DNA of 55,221 nucleotides from Desulfacinum infernum DSM 9756 (lineage in GTDB: Bacteria > Desulfobacterota > Syntrophobacteria > Syntrophobacterales > DSM-9756). Where the stretch lies: positions 1 to 55,221 of the forward strand of contig NZ_FQVB01000032.1 of the NCBI RefSeq assembly GCF_900129305.1, written 5' to 3'. The position numbers and the translations under genes are program-made. The notes under the pieces are model-generated. The model was not told the DNA's origin, did not search any database, and saw nothing but the letters and a program-made list of their open reading frames with translations. Shown one piece after another: positions 24,267 to 32,529 of the stretch (positions are counted from its first letter, which is position 1; every line of letters begins with the position of its first letter).

Positions 24267-25139
24267 GTGCCCAAGACACAGGAAAAAGCGCGCCTTCTGG
24301 AAACCCGCCGGGTGGCGGACGACACCCACCGGATCGTCCTCTACGCTCCGAGAATCACGGCCACGGCGCGCCCGGGCCAGTTCGTCATGGTTCGGATCGC
24401 CTCGGAAGGGGCCGACCCGCTCCTGAACCGCCCCTTCTCCTTTCACCGCATCCACAAGGACGACGGCCTCTTCGAGATCCTCTTTCGGGTGGTGGGCCGA
24501 GGCACCTGGCTGCTGTCGCAGCGAAAGGAAGGCTCCAGCCTGGACGTGATCGGGCCTCTGGGCAACGCCTTTCCCATGCCGGAAGCCCAGGAGGAGATCG
24601 TGGCTCTGGCGGCCGGAGGCATCGGAATCGCCCCGATGGTGGAGCTGGGATACCGATTGGCCGACTGGGCCCGTGAGAAGGATTCCCGCCAAGTCTTCCT
24701 TTTCTACGGCGCCCGCACGGCTTCGGAGCTGGTACCGCTGGGAAAGTTGGAACGTAGGGGGATCCGCGCTTCATTCAGCACCGACGACGGATCCCGCGGT
24801 TCGTGCGGCACCGTGGTGGACCTGATGGATCAAAGCGTCCGGGAAAGCGGTCTTCTCCCCCAACGTCTCTATGCCTGCGGCCCGCTGGCCATGCAGGCGG
24901 CCGTGGCGGCATGGGCCCACGAAAAGGACGTTCGGGCCACCATGTCCCTGGAATCGGTCATGGCCTGCGGCATCGGAGCCTGCCTGGGCTGCGCCCTGCC
25001 GGCCGCACACCCGGACGATTCCAGCCGGGCCCGGCACGTGCACGTGTGCAAGGAAGGACCTGTCTTCGATTCGAGGAAAATCCTATGGGAAAAGATGGAA
25101 CCCACGCCCGTTCGGCCCCTGACCTTCGTGTGCAGCTAG
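24267..25139 (+). CDS. pyrK: Dihydroorotate dehydrogenase electron-transfer subunit
   Basis: The 290-residue protein has a flavin-binding N-terminal half ([20 protein letters not shown]), an NAD-binding half ([25 protein letters not shown]) and the [2Fe-2S] cysteine region [14 protein letters not shown] with a later Cys in HVHVCKEGP. PyrK passes electrons from PyrD to NAD+. The start is GTG 24267 with AGGAGG upstream. It overlaps pyrD by 55 bases. Confidence 0.93.
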   Translation: MPKTQEKARLLETRRVADDTHRIVLYAPRITATARPGQFVMVRIASEGADPLLNRPFSFHRIHKDDGLFEILFRVVGRGTWLLSQRKEGSSLDVIGPLGNAFPMPEAQEEIVALAAGGIGIAPMVELGYRLADWAREKDSRQVFLFYGARTASELVPLGKLERRGIRASFSTDDGSRGSCGTVVDLMDQSVRESGLLPQRLYACGPLAMQAAVAAWAHEKDVRATMSLESVMACGIGACLGCALPAAHPDDSSRARHVHVCKEGPVFDSRKILWEKMEPTPVRPLTFVCS

Positions 25140-26071
25140 GGCCCCTGTCCCTCAAGAACCCCGTGCTCACCGCTTCGGGAACGTTCGGCTACGGCCAGGA
25201 GTTCTCCGACTTCCTGGACCTGGCCCGGCTGGGAGCCGTGGTGGTCAAGGGAATCTCCCTGGAACCCCGCCCGGGAAACCCGCCGCCGCGCATCGCCGAA
25301 ACCCCGGCGGGCATGCTCAACGCCATCGGCCTGGAAAACGTGGGAGTGGAACGCTTCGTGGCGGAAAAGCTCCCCTACCTCCGCAAACGCAACGCCACCG
25401 TGGTGGTCAACATCCTGGGAAACAGCGAGGAGGAGTATGCGGCTCTGGCCGAGCGCCTGGAGGACGAGGAGGGCATCGCGGCCCTGGAGGTCAACATCAG
25501 CTGCCCCAACGTGAAGGAAGGCGGCATCGCCTTCGGAACCGACCCGCGCATGGCAGCCCGGGTGACGGAAGCGGTCCGCCGAAAGACCACCCGCCCGCTC
25601 ATCACCAAGCTCAGCCCCAACGTCACCGACATCGCCCTCATCGCCCGGGCGGTGGAAGACGCGGGAACGGACATCATCTCCTGCATCAACACGGTATCGG
25701 GCATGGCCGTCGACGTCTTTTCCCGCCGGCCCAAGCTGGCCAATATCCTGGGCGGCCTCTCGGGGCCCGCCATCAAGCCCGTCGCCCTGCGCTGCGTCTA
25801 CCAGGTGGTGCAGGCCGTGTCGTGCCCCGTCATCGGCATCGGCGGGATTCAGACGGCCCTGGACGCCCTGGAGTTCCTGCTGGTGGGAGCTTCCGCCGTC
25901 CAGGTGGGGACCGCCAGCCTGGTCCGGCCCACCAGCGCCGTGGAGATCCTGGACGGCCTGGAACGGTTCCTCCGGCACCAGGGCCTGGCCTCCGTTCGGG
26001 AATACATCGGCACCCTGGACACTTCCTGCCGTTTTCCCCTGGCGGAAGAGACGTGTGCCGGTGATGAGTGA
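25085..26071 (+). CDS. pyrD: Dihydroorotate dehydrogenase, class 1B catalytic subunit
   Basis: The 328-residue flavoprotein has [44 protein letters not shown] and [26 protein letters not shown], the PyrDB layout. It oxidises dihydroorotate to orotate in pyrimidine synthesis. The ATG at 25085 lies inside pyrK after GAGGAAAA. The last three residues, GDE, and the stop codon are read from the heptamer array that begins at 26061. Confidence 0.94.
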   Translation: MGKDGTHARSAPDLRVQLGPLSLKNPVLTASGTFGYGQEFSDFLDLARLGAVVVKGISLEPRPGNPPPRIAETPAGMLNAIGLENVGVERFVAEKLPYLRKRNATVVVNILGNSEEEYAALAERLEDEEGIAALEVNISCPNVKEGGIAFGTDPRMAARVTEAVRRKTTRPLITKLSPNVTDIALIARAVEDAGTDIISCINTVSGMAVDVFSRRPKLANILGGLSGPAIKPVALRCVYQVVQAVSCPVIGIGGIQTALDALEFLLVGASAVQVGTASLVRPTSAVEILDGLERFLRHQGLASVREYIGTLDTSCRFPLAEETCAGDE

Positions 26072-26158
26072 TGAGTGATGAGTGATGAGTGATGGGTGAT
26101 GAGTAATGAGTAACGAGTAATGAGTGATGGGTGATGGGCGGTGGGTGATGAGTGAAGG
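26061..26158. repeat. Heptamer tandem array, left arm (14 units)
   Basis: About 14 units of GTGATGA/GTGATGG with a few variants (GTAATGA, GTAACGA, GCGGTGG). It begins inside the last codons of pyrD and ends just before the ribosome site of the four-helix-bundle gene. It is in inverted orientation to the array at 26639-26729. Confidence 0.9.
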
Positions 26159-26170
26159 AGGATTGGTGCC

Positions 26171-26587
26171 ATGGCAGCTCCGGAGGACACAAGAGTGGGC
26201 AAGGGGCCGGAAGGCGTGCAGGAAGGGGAGGTGCGCACCCACAAGGATCTGGAACTCTGGAAAGCCGCCATGGAGTTGGCTAAGGCCGTCTATCAAGTCA
26301 CCGCCCGGTTTCCCAAGGAGGAAGTTTATGGGATGACGGCCCAGATGAGGCGCTCTGCAGTGTCCATTCCCTGCAACATTGCACAAGGCGCAGCCCGCCA
26401 TTCAAAAAAGGAATTCATCCAATTCCTCTACGTCGCCCTGGGGTCCCTGGCCGAATTGGAAACCCAATGGATTCTTGCAGGAGACTTGGGCTTGGCCCGG
26501 GACGAGGGCCTCGAAACCAAGATCGAATTGGTCCGAAAGCTTCTTCTCGGCCTGTTACGCCATTTCAAACAACCTCCAACCGCCTGA
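26171..26587 (+). CDS. Four-helix-bundle protein (23S rRNA intervening-sequence / S23 family)
   Basis: The 138-residue product contains the family core: KDLELWKAAMELAKAVYQ, FPKEEVYGMTAQMRRSAVSIP, NIAQGAARHSKKEFIQFLYVALGSLAELE. AGGAGG precedes the ATG. Relatives are encoded in intervening sequences of 23S rRNA genes or free in genomes; some are accessory proteins of diversity-generating retroelements (Avd). Biochemical role unknown. The residues before HKDLELW (about 1-23) are a non-conserved lead. The gene sits alone between two inverted heptamer arrays and interrupts an otherwise metabolic region, which suggests a mobile cassette. Confidence 0.88.
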   Translation: MAAPEDTRVGKGPEGVQEGEVRTHKDLELWKAAMELAKAVYQVTARFPKEEVYGMTAQMRRSAVSIPCNIAQGAARHSKKEFIQFLYVALGSLAELETQWILAGDLGLARDEGLETKIELVRKLLLGLLRHFKQPPTA

Positions 26588-26638
26588 CCGTCATAGCGCC
26601 CCTTGCTCCACCCCGCATGGCTGCAAGAGCGGACGCCC

Positions 26639-26729
26639 CCATCACCCATCACCCATCACCCATCACCCATCACCCATCACCCATCACTCGTCACTCGTCA
26701 CCCATCACTCGTCACCCATCACTCGTCAC
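26639..26729. repeat. Heptamer tandem array, right arm (13 units)
   Basis: Thirteen units of CCATCAC/TCGTCAC, the reverse complement of GTGATGG/GTGACGA. The array reaches into the 3' end of the flavoprotein gene and provides its TGA stop codon (26728-26726). Confidence 0.9.
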
Positions 26730-27304
26730 TCCCTCAGAAGTTGTCGTCCCGCTTCGCGGCAGCGGGCCAACAAGTGGGGATCCTTGCCCACGTCGGCTTT
26801 TCCTTCCAGCTCCCGAAAGCACAGGTCCCCCACCAGTTCGCCTCCCAGAGCGTCCATGAAATAGTGCATGGTGAGGAGCGCACAATCGAAAAGCCTCTTT
26901 CCCCGGGTGGCGGCGGCGCTCAGGAGGAACCCTTTCTTGGGCTTGGTCTGCCCATGAGCTTTTCCGTCCGGAAGTTCCAGTTGCTTTTTCATGAAGAGGG
27001 CCTGGCAGCGGTCGATCAAAAGCTTCAGCTGCCCCGAAACGTTGTAGAAATAGATGGGAGTCGCCACCGCCACCCCGTCGGCCGCCTCCAGCAGGGGATA
27101 AACCGGCTGCATCCCATCGTCCACCACGCACGCTCCCGTCTCATCGCACCCGCCGCAGCCCACGCATCCCTGCATCTTGAGCCGCCGCACATACACCCTT
27201 TCCACGGAAGCGCCAGCTTCCAAGGCCCCTTCCAGAAAGGCGTCCATCATGCGATCCGTGTTGCCTCCCTTTCGGGGAGAACCATAGATTCCCACGATCT
27301 GCAT
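26726..27304 (-). CDS. Iron-sulfur flavoprotein / NADPH-dependent FMN reductase family
   Basis: The 192-residue protein has the FMN-binding IVGIYGSPRKGGNTDRMMDAF start, the cysteine group CVGCGGCDETGAC expected to bind a [4Fe-4S] cluster, and ATPIYFYNVSGQLKLLIDRC of the flavodoxin-like fold. Such proteins shuttle electrons in anaerobes; the partner is not evident. GGAGG precedes the ATG. It is divergent from the second liv operon. Confidence 0.88.
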   Translation of the reverse strand: MQIVGIYGSPRKGGNTDRMMDAFLEGALEAGASVERVYVRRLKMQGCVGCGGCDETGACVVDDGMQPVYPLLEAADGVAVATPIYFYNVSGQLKLLIDRCQALFMKKQLELPDGKAHGQTKPKKGFLLSAAATRGKRLFDCALLTMHYFMDALGGELVGDLCFRELEGKADVGKDPHLLARCREAGRQLLRE

Positions 27305-27390
27305 CCATAACCTCCAAACACGTTTTGATATTTACAAACATTTCACAACTGATCCCGGGCACTTATCGCCGCAGGATCTTCTTTACTTGA

Positions 27391-27419
27391 TTGAACCGAT
27401 AGCCTTTCCGTGCTATAGG
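27391..27419 (+). promoter_or_regulatory. Promoter of the second liv operon
   Basis: TTGAAC (27391-27396), a 17-base spacer, then TATAGG (27414-27419). Unlike system 1, no leader peptide or terminator lies between it and the first gene. Confidence 0.7.
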
Positions 27420-27484
27420 ATGGCCTGCCTTTCCATTTTTCCACCCCAAACAACTCCAGCACTTCCTGAGCAAAGGAGGGAATC

Positions 27485-28657
27485 ATGTCACGGAAGAGAT
27501 CTGTTCTGAGTGTATTGAGTCTGCTGGTGGCCCTGTCGTTCGTTTCCGTCGGCTCGGCGGCCGACACCCTCAAGATCGGATTCAATATACCACTGACGGG
27601 AGATATTCCCAAGGTGGGCGAGGGATCCAAGTTCGCGGCGGAGATGCTCAAGGAGGAAGTGAACGGAGCGGGGGGTCTTAAGGTCGGTGACAAGACCTAT
27701 CAGTTGGAATTCATCTACGAGGACAACGAATCCAAGGCGGAGTCGGCCACGGCGGCCGCCCTCAAGCTGATCACCCAGGACCAGGTGCTGGCCATCATCG
27801 GCCCGCAGGCCAGCAAGCAGGCCATTCCGGCCGGTGAAGTGTGCGATAGCTACATGACGCCCATGATTTCCCCCTGGTCCACCAACCCGCAGACCACCAA
27901 GGACCGCCCGTACGTGTTCCGGGCCTGTTTCCTGGATCCCTTCCAGGGGCCCGTGGCGGCCAAGTTCGTGAGCGAGGAGTTCGGGGCCAAGAAGGCGGCG
28001 GTTCTTTACGACATCGCCAGCGACTACCCCAAGGGACTGGCCGAATACTTCAAGGAAGCCTTCGAAAAGATTCACGGCCCGGGATCGGTGGTGGCCTTCG
28101 AGACCTTCACCACCAAGGACCGGGACTTCAGCGCCCAGCTCACCAACATCATCAAGTCGGGCGCCGATGTGCTCTTCACGCCCCAGTATTACGATGAAGT
28201 TCCCTTGATCGTGAAGCAGGCCCATGAACTGGGATGGAACAAGCCCATCATGGGAAGCGACAGTTGGGGCTCGGCGGAACTCATGACCCTGTGCGGAGAC
28301 GACTGCAAGGGCCTTTTCTTCAGCACCCACTATGCGGCGGCGGGCGCCAAGGGAGCCACCAAGGAGTTCATCGAAAAGTACAAGGCCAAATACGGCTATG
28401 TTCCGGACGACGTGGCGGCCCTCACCTGGGACGCCACCCGGCTGCTGCTTCAGGCCATCCAGGAAACGGGCGGCCTGACGGGCAACCTGGACAAGGACCG
28501 GGAGATGGTCAAGGACGCCCTGGCCAAGGTGAAGGACTTCGACGGCATCACGGGCAAGATGACCTTCACGCCGGAAGGCGATCCCATCAAGTGCGCCGTG
28601 ATCGTGAAGATCAGCGATCAGGGCGAGTTTGAGTTCTACAAGTCCGTGTGTCCGTAG
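27485..28657 (+). CDS. livK: ABC transporter substrate-binding protein, LivK type (system 2)
   Basis: The 390-residue exported protein has signal peptide VLSLLVALSFVSVGSAADT and a type I binding fold (LKIGFNIPLTGDIPKVGEGS, LAIIGPQASKQAIPAGEV, PMISPWSTNP). It differs clearly from the LivK at 21140, so the ligand probably differs as well. AGGAGG precedes the ATG. A hairpin after the gene may let it be made in excess over the membrane parts. Confidence 0.93.
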   Translation: MSRKRSVLSVLSLLVALSFVSVGSAADTLKIGFNIPLTGDIPKVGEGSKFAAEMLKEEVNGAGGLKVGDKTYQLEFIYEDNESKAESATAAALKLITQDQVLAIIGPQASKQAIPAGEVCDSYMTPMISPWSTNPQTTKDRPYVFRACFLDPFQGPVAAKFVSEEFGAKKAAVLYDIASDYPKGLAEYFKEAFEKIHGPGSVVAFETFTTKDRDFSAQLTNIIKSGADVLFTPQYYDEVPLIVKQAHELGWNKPIMGSDSWGSAELMTLCGDDCKGLFFSTHYAAAGAKGATKEFIEKYKAKYGYVPDDVAALTWDATRLLLQAIQETGGLTGNLDKDREMVKDALAKVKDFDGITGKMTFTPEGDPIKCAVIVKISDQGEFEFYKSVCP

Positions 28658-28710
28658 GGGCTTGTCCGAAAACCCTGGGGATGACGAAAACCCGGTGAAT
28701 CGTTTCCGGA

Positions 28711-28734
28711 GGGCGCGCCCATGGCGGCGCGCCC
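28711..28734 (+). terminator. Intercistronic hairpin after livK (system 2)
   Basis: GGGCGCGCC-CATGGC-GGCGCGCCC followed by GTTCTTTCC. A weak T-run suggests partial termination or mRNA protection, common after binding-protein genes. Confidence 0.6.
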
Positions 28735-28765
28735 GTTCTTTCCTTGAAAGGAGTCGCACGGAACG

Positions 28766-29692
28766 GTGGAAGTCTTTCTGCAAAACCTTCTGAACGCTCT
28801 CCAGTGGGGAAGCTTTTACGCCCTCATCGCCCTGGGTTACACGCTGGTCTACGGGGTGCTGCTCCTGATCAACTTCGCCCACGGGGACATCTTCATGGTG
28901 GGGGCCTACATCGGCTTTTTCGTGGCCAGCTTTTTTCTGGGCAAATACGCCTTCCATCTGCCCCTGGATCTGCCCCCGTCCGTCATTTTCCTCCTGACCC
29001 TTCTCCTCACCATGGCCTTGACGTCCGTGGTGGGAGTCACGCTGGAGCGGGTGGCCTACCGACCGCTTCGCCGCAAGGGAGCTCCCCGCCTCTATGTGGT
29101 CATCACGGCCCTGATGTGCGGCCTCCTGCTGGAAAACGGCAACCTGGCGCTGCTGGGAGCCAGCCGCCGGAGCTTTCCGGAGCTGCTTCCCAAGGCGGTC
29201 TACGATCTGGGCGGGGTGAGTGTGACCAACATCAAGATCCTGGTCATCATCGCCGCCCTGCTGGTCTTTGTCTTTCTGGAAACGGTCGTGCGAAAAACCA
29301 AGCTGGGCATGGCCATGCGAGCCATTTCCTACGACCGCATGGCGGTGCCGCTCATGGGCATTCCCGTGGACACGGTGATCGTCTTCACCTTCGTTCTGGG
29401 ATCCTCCATGGCGGCCTTGGGAGGGGTGCTTTTCGCCACGGCCTACCCCGTGCTGGAACCCTACATGGGGGCGCTCATCGGCTGGAAGGCCTTCATCGCC
29501 GCGGTCATCGGCGGCATCGGCGAGATTCGGGGCGCCTTCGCCGGCGGATTCCTCCTGGGTTTCATCGAGATCTTCGTGGCCGCCTTCTTTCCGTCCACTT
29601 TGAGGGATCTCATCTCCTTCAGTATCCTTTTGGTGTTCCTCAGTGTCCGGCCCACCGGATTTTTCGGCGTGGCTCGAGCAACCAAGATCTAG
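28766..29692 (+). CDS. livH: ABC transporter permease, LivH type (system 2)
   Basis: The 308-residue membrane protein has GSFYALIALGYTLVYGVLLLINFAHGDIFMVG near its start and the KTKLGMAMRAISYDRMAVPLMG coupling loop. The start is GTG at 28766 with AAAGGAG upstream. Confidence 0.92.
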   Translation: MEVFLQNLLNALQWGSFYALIALGYTLVYGVLLLINFAHGDIFMVGAYIGFFVASFFLGKYAFHLPLDLPPSVIFLLTLLLTMALTSVVGVTLERVAYRPLRRKGAPRLYVVITALMCGLLLENGNLALLGASRRSFPELLPKAVYDLGGVSVTNIKILVIIAALLVFVFLETVVRKTKLGMAMRAISYDRMAVPLMGIPVDTVIVFTFVLGSSMAALGGVLFATAYPVLEPYMGALIGWKAFIAAVIGGIGEIRGAFAGGFLLGFIEIFVAAFFPSTLRDLISFSILLVFLSVRPTGFFGVARATKI

Positions 29693-29698
29693 AGCTGG

Positions 29699-30733
29699 AT
29701 GAACACGATGCGACGATCCCTGGGTCTTTGGCTTTATCTGCTCTTTTCCGTCGTCCTGATCTGGATTTCCCACCACAATCTGATCAACGCCTATCTGCAG
29801 CTGGTGGTGATGTTCATCGGAATCAACATCATCCTGTCCAGCTCGCTCAACATCATCAACGGCTACATGGGGGAATTTTCGTGCGGCCATGCGGGGTTCA
29901 TGGCGGTGGGAGCCTATGTGACCTCCATTCTGAACGTGTGGCTCTTCACTTCGGACCGGGTCTTCGGCCCCCCTCTGCTTTCCCCTTCGGCGGCCCTTTA
30001 CCTCTTTCCGGTCACGCTGCTGGCGGGCGGTGTGGCCGCGGCCCTGGCGGGACTGCTGGTGGCGATCCCATCCTTTCGCACCCGGGGCGACTACCTGGCC
30101 ATCATCACGCTGGCGGTGAACTACATCGTCAAGAGTTCCGTGGAGAACATCCAGGCCATCGGCGGCGCCCGGGGGTTCATGGGCATGCGGAAGGTGGTGA
30201 ACTCCATGCGGGACGTGGCGGATCTGCCCTGGGTCATGATCTGGATCCTCGTCTTCACGGGCCTCACCGTGTGGATCATCCACCGGTTCGTCAACTCCAC
30301 CTACGGCAAGGGCATCGTGGCCATCCGCGATGACGAGATCGCCGCCGAGATCATGGGGGTGGACACCCGCAACATGAAGATGATCGCCTTCATGCTTTCT
30401 TCGGGGCTGGCGGGCATGGCCGGGGGGCTCTTCGCCCACATCCTGGGCTACATCAACCCGGGGACCTTCACCATCATGAAGTCCACGGAAGTGATGGTCA
30501 TGGTCTATCTGGGCGGCATGGGATCCCTGAGCGGCTCGGTGTTGAGCGCCGTCCTCTTCACGGTACTCCTGGAGCTGCTTCGCCCCCTGCAGGTGATCAA
30601 ATGGGTGGTGGTGCCGCTCCTTCTCATCGTGCTCATGCTCTTTCGCCCCGAAGGACTCCTGGGCAACCGGGAACTCACCGACGTCTTTCCGCGACTCAGA
30701 AAATGGTTTTCATCCTCTGAAAAGGTGTCCTAG
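29699..30733 (+). CDS. livM: ABC transporter permease, LivM type (system 2)
   Basis: The 344-residue membrane protein shows SSSLNIINGYMGEFSCGHAGFMAVGAY, the LivM hallmark, and STYGKGIVAIRDDEIAAEIMG in the coupling loop. It starts seven bases after livH and runs directly into livG. Confidence 0.92.
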   Translation: MNTMRRSLGLWLYLLFSVVLIWISHHNLINAYLQLVVMFIGINIILSSSLNIINGYMGEFSCGHAGFMAVGAYVTSILNVWLFTSDRVFGPPLLSPSAALYLFPVTLLAGGVAAALAGLLVAIPSFRTRGDYLAIITLAVNYIVKSSVENIQAIGGARGFMGMRKVVNSMRDVADLPWVMIWILVFTGLTVWIIHRFVNSTYGKGIVAIRDDEIAAEIMGVDTRNMKMIAFMLSSGLAGMAGGLFAHILGYINPGTFTIMKSTEVMVMVYLGGMGSLSGSVLSAVLFTVLLELLRPLQVIKWVVVPLLLIVLMLFRPEGLLGNRELTDVFPRLRKWFSSSEKVS

Positions 30734-31510
30734 ATGGCGCTTCTGGAAATACGCAACATGACCCATTTCTTCGGAGGGCTCCGGGCCGTCTACGACTTCA
30801 ACCTGCGCCTGGAAGGCGGGGAGCTCATGGGGCTCATCGGGCCCAACGGAGCCGGCAAGACCACGGTCTTCAATCTGGTGTGCGGGTTCTACCGCCCCAC
30901 GGAGGGAGAGATCCTCTTCGAGGGAAAGGAGACCGCCGGGCTGCGGCCCCATGCCGTCACGGCCATGGGGATCGCCCGGACCTTTCAGAACATCCGGCTC
31001 TGGAACACCCTTCCCGTTTACGACAACCTGTGCATCTCCCAGCACTTTCGGTTGGGCTACGGCCTGAAGGACGCCCTGCTTCGCACCCGGCGCTTCACCG
31101 CGCGGGAAAAGAACGTGCACAAGACGGCGGAGGAGCTCCTGGAACTCATGGGACTGCGCCACTACGCCCAGGAACTCCCCGGAAACCTCCCCTACGGACT
31201 GCAGCGCCGCCTGGAAATCGCCCGGGCCCTGGCCACCCGCCCGAAACTCCTGCTCCTGGACGAACCCGCCGCGGGCATGAACCCCGGCGAGATCGACCAG
31301 CTCATCGACCTCATCCGGTGGATCCGGGAGCAGTTCGACCTGACGGTCTGGCTCATCGAGCATCACATGCGGGTGGTGATGAGCGTCTGCGAAAGAGTGC
31401 AGGTGCTCGATTTCGGAGAAACCATCGCCGACGGCTCTCCCGAGGAAATCAAACAGAACCGCAGGGTGATCCAAGCCTATCTGGGAAGCGAAGAGCTGAG
31501 CCATGCTTGA
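30734..31510 (+). CDS. livG: ABC transporter ATPase, LivG type (system 2)
   Basis: The 258-residue ATPase has Walker A GPNGAGKTT, ARTFQNIRLW, the signature NLPYGLQRRLEIARAL and Walker B LLLDEPAAGMNPGE. It overlaps the livF start by eight bases. Confidence 0.93.
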   Translation: MALLEIRNMTHFFGGLRAVYDFNLRLEGGELMGLIGPNGAGKTTVFNLVCGFYRPTEGEILFEGKETAGLRPHAVTAMGIARTFQNIRLWNTLPVYDNLCISQHFRLGYGLKDALLRTRRFTAREKNVHKTAEELLELMGLRHYAQELPGNLPYGLQRRLEIARALATRPKLLLLDEPAAGMNPGEIDQLIDLIRWIREQFDLTVWLIEHHMRVVMSVCERVQVLDFGETIADGSPEEIKQNRRVIQAYLGSEELSHA

Positions 31511-32222
31511 AGTCAAGGACCTCCACGTACGCTACGGAAACATTCAGGCCCTGCACGGCATCTCCTTCACCGTCAAGGAAGGCGAGATGGTGGCGCTTCT
31601 GGGAGCCAACGGGGCCGGCAAGACCACGACCCTCCTGAGCATCATGAGGCTGCCCCCGCCGGAAGCCCCTCTTGTCACCAAGGGTTCCATCCTGTACAAG
31701 GGGGTCGATCTCATCGGGGTCCCTCCCCATGAGGTGGTGTCCCGGCACGGCATCGGCCTCGTTCCCGAAGGCCGGCACATCTTTGGGAACCTGACGGTCA
31801 TGGAGAACCTCAAGATCGCCACCTATGCCCGCAAGGACCCGGCGAACATCCAGAGGGACTATGAAAGGGTCTTCGGCCTGTTCCCCCGGCTGGCGGACCG
31901 CAAGAATCAGCGGGCCGACACCCTGAGCGGCGGGGAGCAGCAGATGCTGGCCATGGGGCGTGCGTTCATGAGCGGGGTCGGCTTCATCCTGCTGGACGAG
32001 CCCTCCATGGGCCTTTCGCCCCTGCTCATGCAGGAGCTCTTCCGGGTGCTCAAGGAACTGAACGAAGCGGGCACCACGATCCTGGTGGTGGAACAGAACG
32101 CGCATCTGGCGCTCCGCTATGCCCACCGGGCCTACGTGATGGAGACCGGCCGGATCGTCATGGAAGGTCCGGCTCAGGAACTGGCTGAAAATCCGGAAAT
32201 CAAGAAGGCGTACCTGGGCTGA
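31503..32222 (+). CDS. livF: ABC transporter ATPase, LivF type (system 2)
   Basis: The 239-residue ATPase has Walker A GANGAGKTT, GLVPEGRHIFGNLTV, the signature LSGGEQQMLAMGRA and Walker B LLDEPSMGLSPLL. It is the last gene of the operon. Downstream is a 300-base repeat region before serA. Confidence 0.93.
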   Translation: MLEVKDLHVRYGNIQALHGISFTVKEGEMVALLGANGAGKTTTLLSIMRLPPPEAPLVTKGSILYKGVDLIGVPPHEVVSRHGIGLVPEGRHIFGNLTVMENLKIATYARKDPANIQRDYERVFGLFPRLADRKNQRADTLSGGEQQMLAMGRAFMSGVGFILLDEPSMGLSPLLMQELFRVLKELNEAGTTILVVEQNAHLALRYAHRAYVMETGRIVMEGPAQELAENPEIKKAYLG

Positions 32223-32289
32223 CGCGCCTCGGGCACCTCACGCGGACATCCTATTTTGTATGCAACGCGACCCCGTTCCGTTCGTGCGC

Positions 32290-32466
32290 ACGGCCCGCTC
32301 TTTCATCCACGCGGGGTGGCGCAAAGGGGCCGTGACGGTTCACACCTAATCTGAGCGATTTTTTCTTCGGGTGTCTCTTACACCGCGTGATTAGCGGGCG
32401 GGGATAAACCCCGCCCCTACCCAATGGGTCCGGGGCTTTTTGTAGGGGCGGGCTTTACGCCCGCCC
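32290..32466. repeat. Repeat cluster between livF and serA
   Basis: A partial copy of the long element (CTCTTTCATCCACGCGGGGTG, about 32290-32335) is followed by two family B palindromes: GGGCGGGGATAAACCCCGCCC (32394-32420) and GTAGGGGCGGGCTTTACGCC (32442-32466). No gene seen in 32223-32529. Confidence 0.7.
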
Positions 32467-32529
32467 TTCAGGAGCTGTCCATTAGAAAGAACCGTCCAAT
32501 TCAGGTCACATGCAAAAGCGAGTTTCGAC

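Noticed and set aside
26061-26729. Heptamer arrays as a CRISPR array
   Set aside because: Units are 7 bases, directly adjacent without spacers, and no cas genes are nearby.
28711-28734. Attenuator for livH of system 2
   Set aside because: No leader ORF; the hairpin follows livK and fits partial termination or mRNA stabilisation.
27488-30439. 983-codon minus-strand open frame
   Set aside because: Antisense to livK, livH and livM of system 2; no recognisable domain, no ribosome site.
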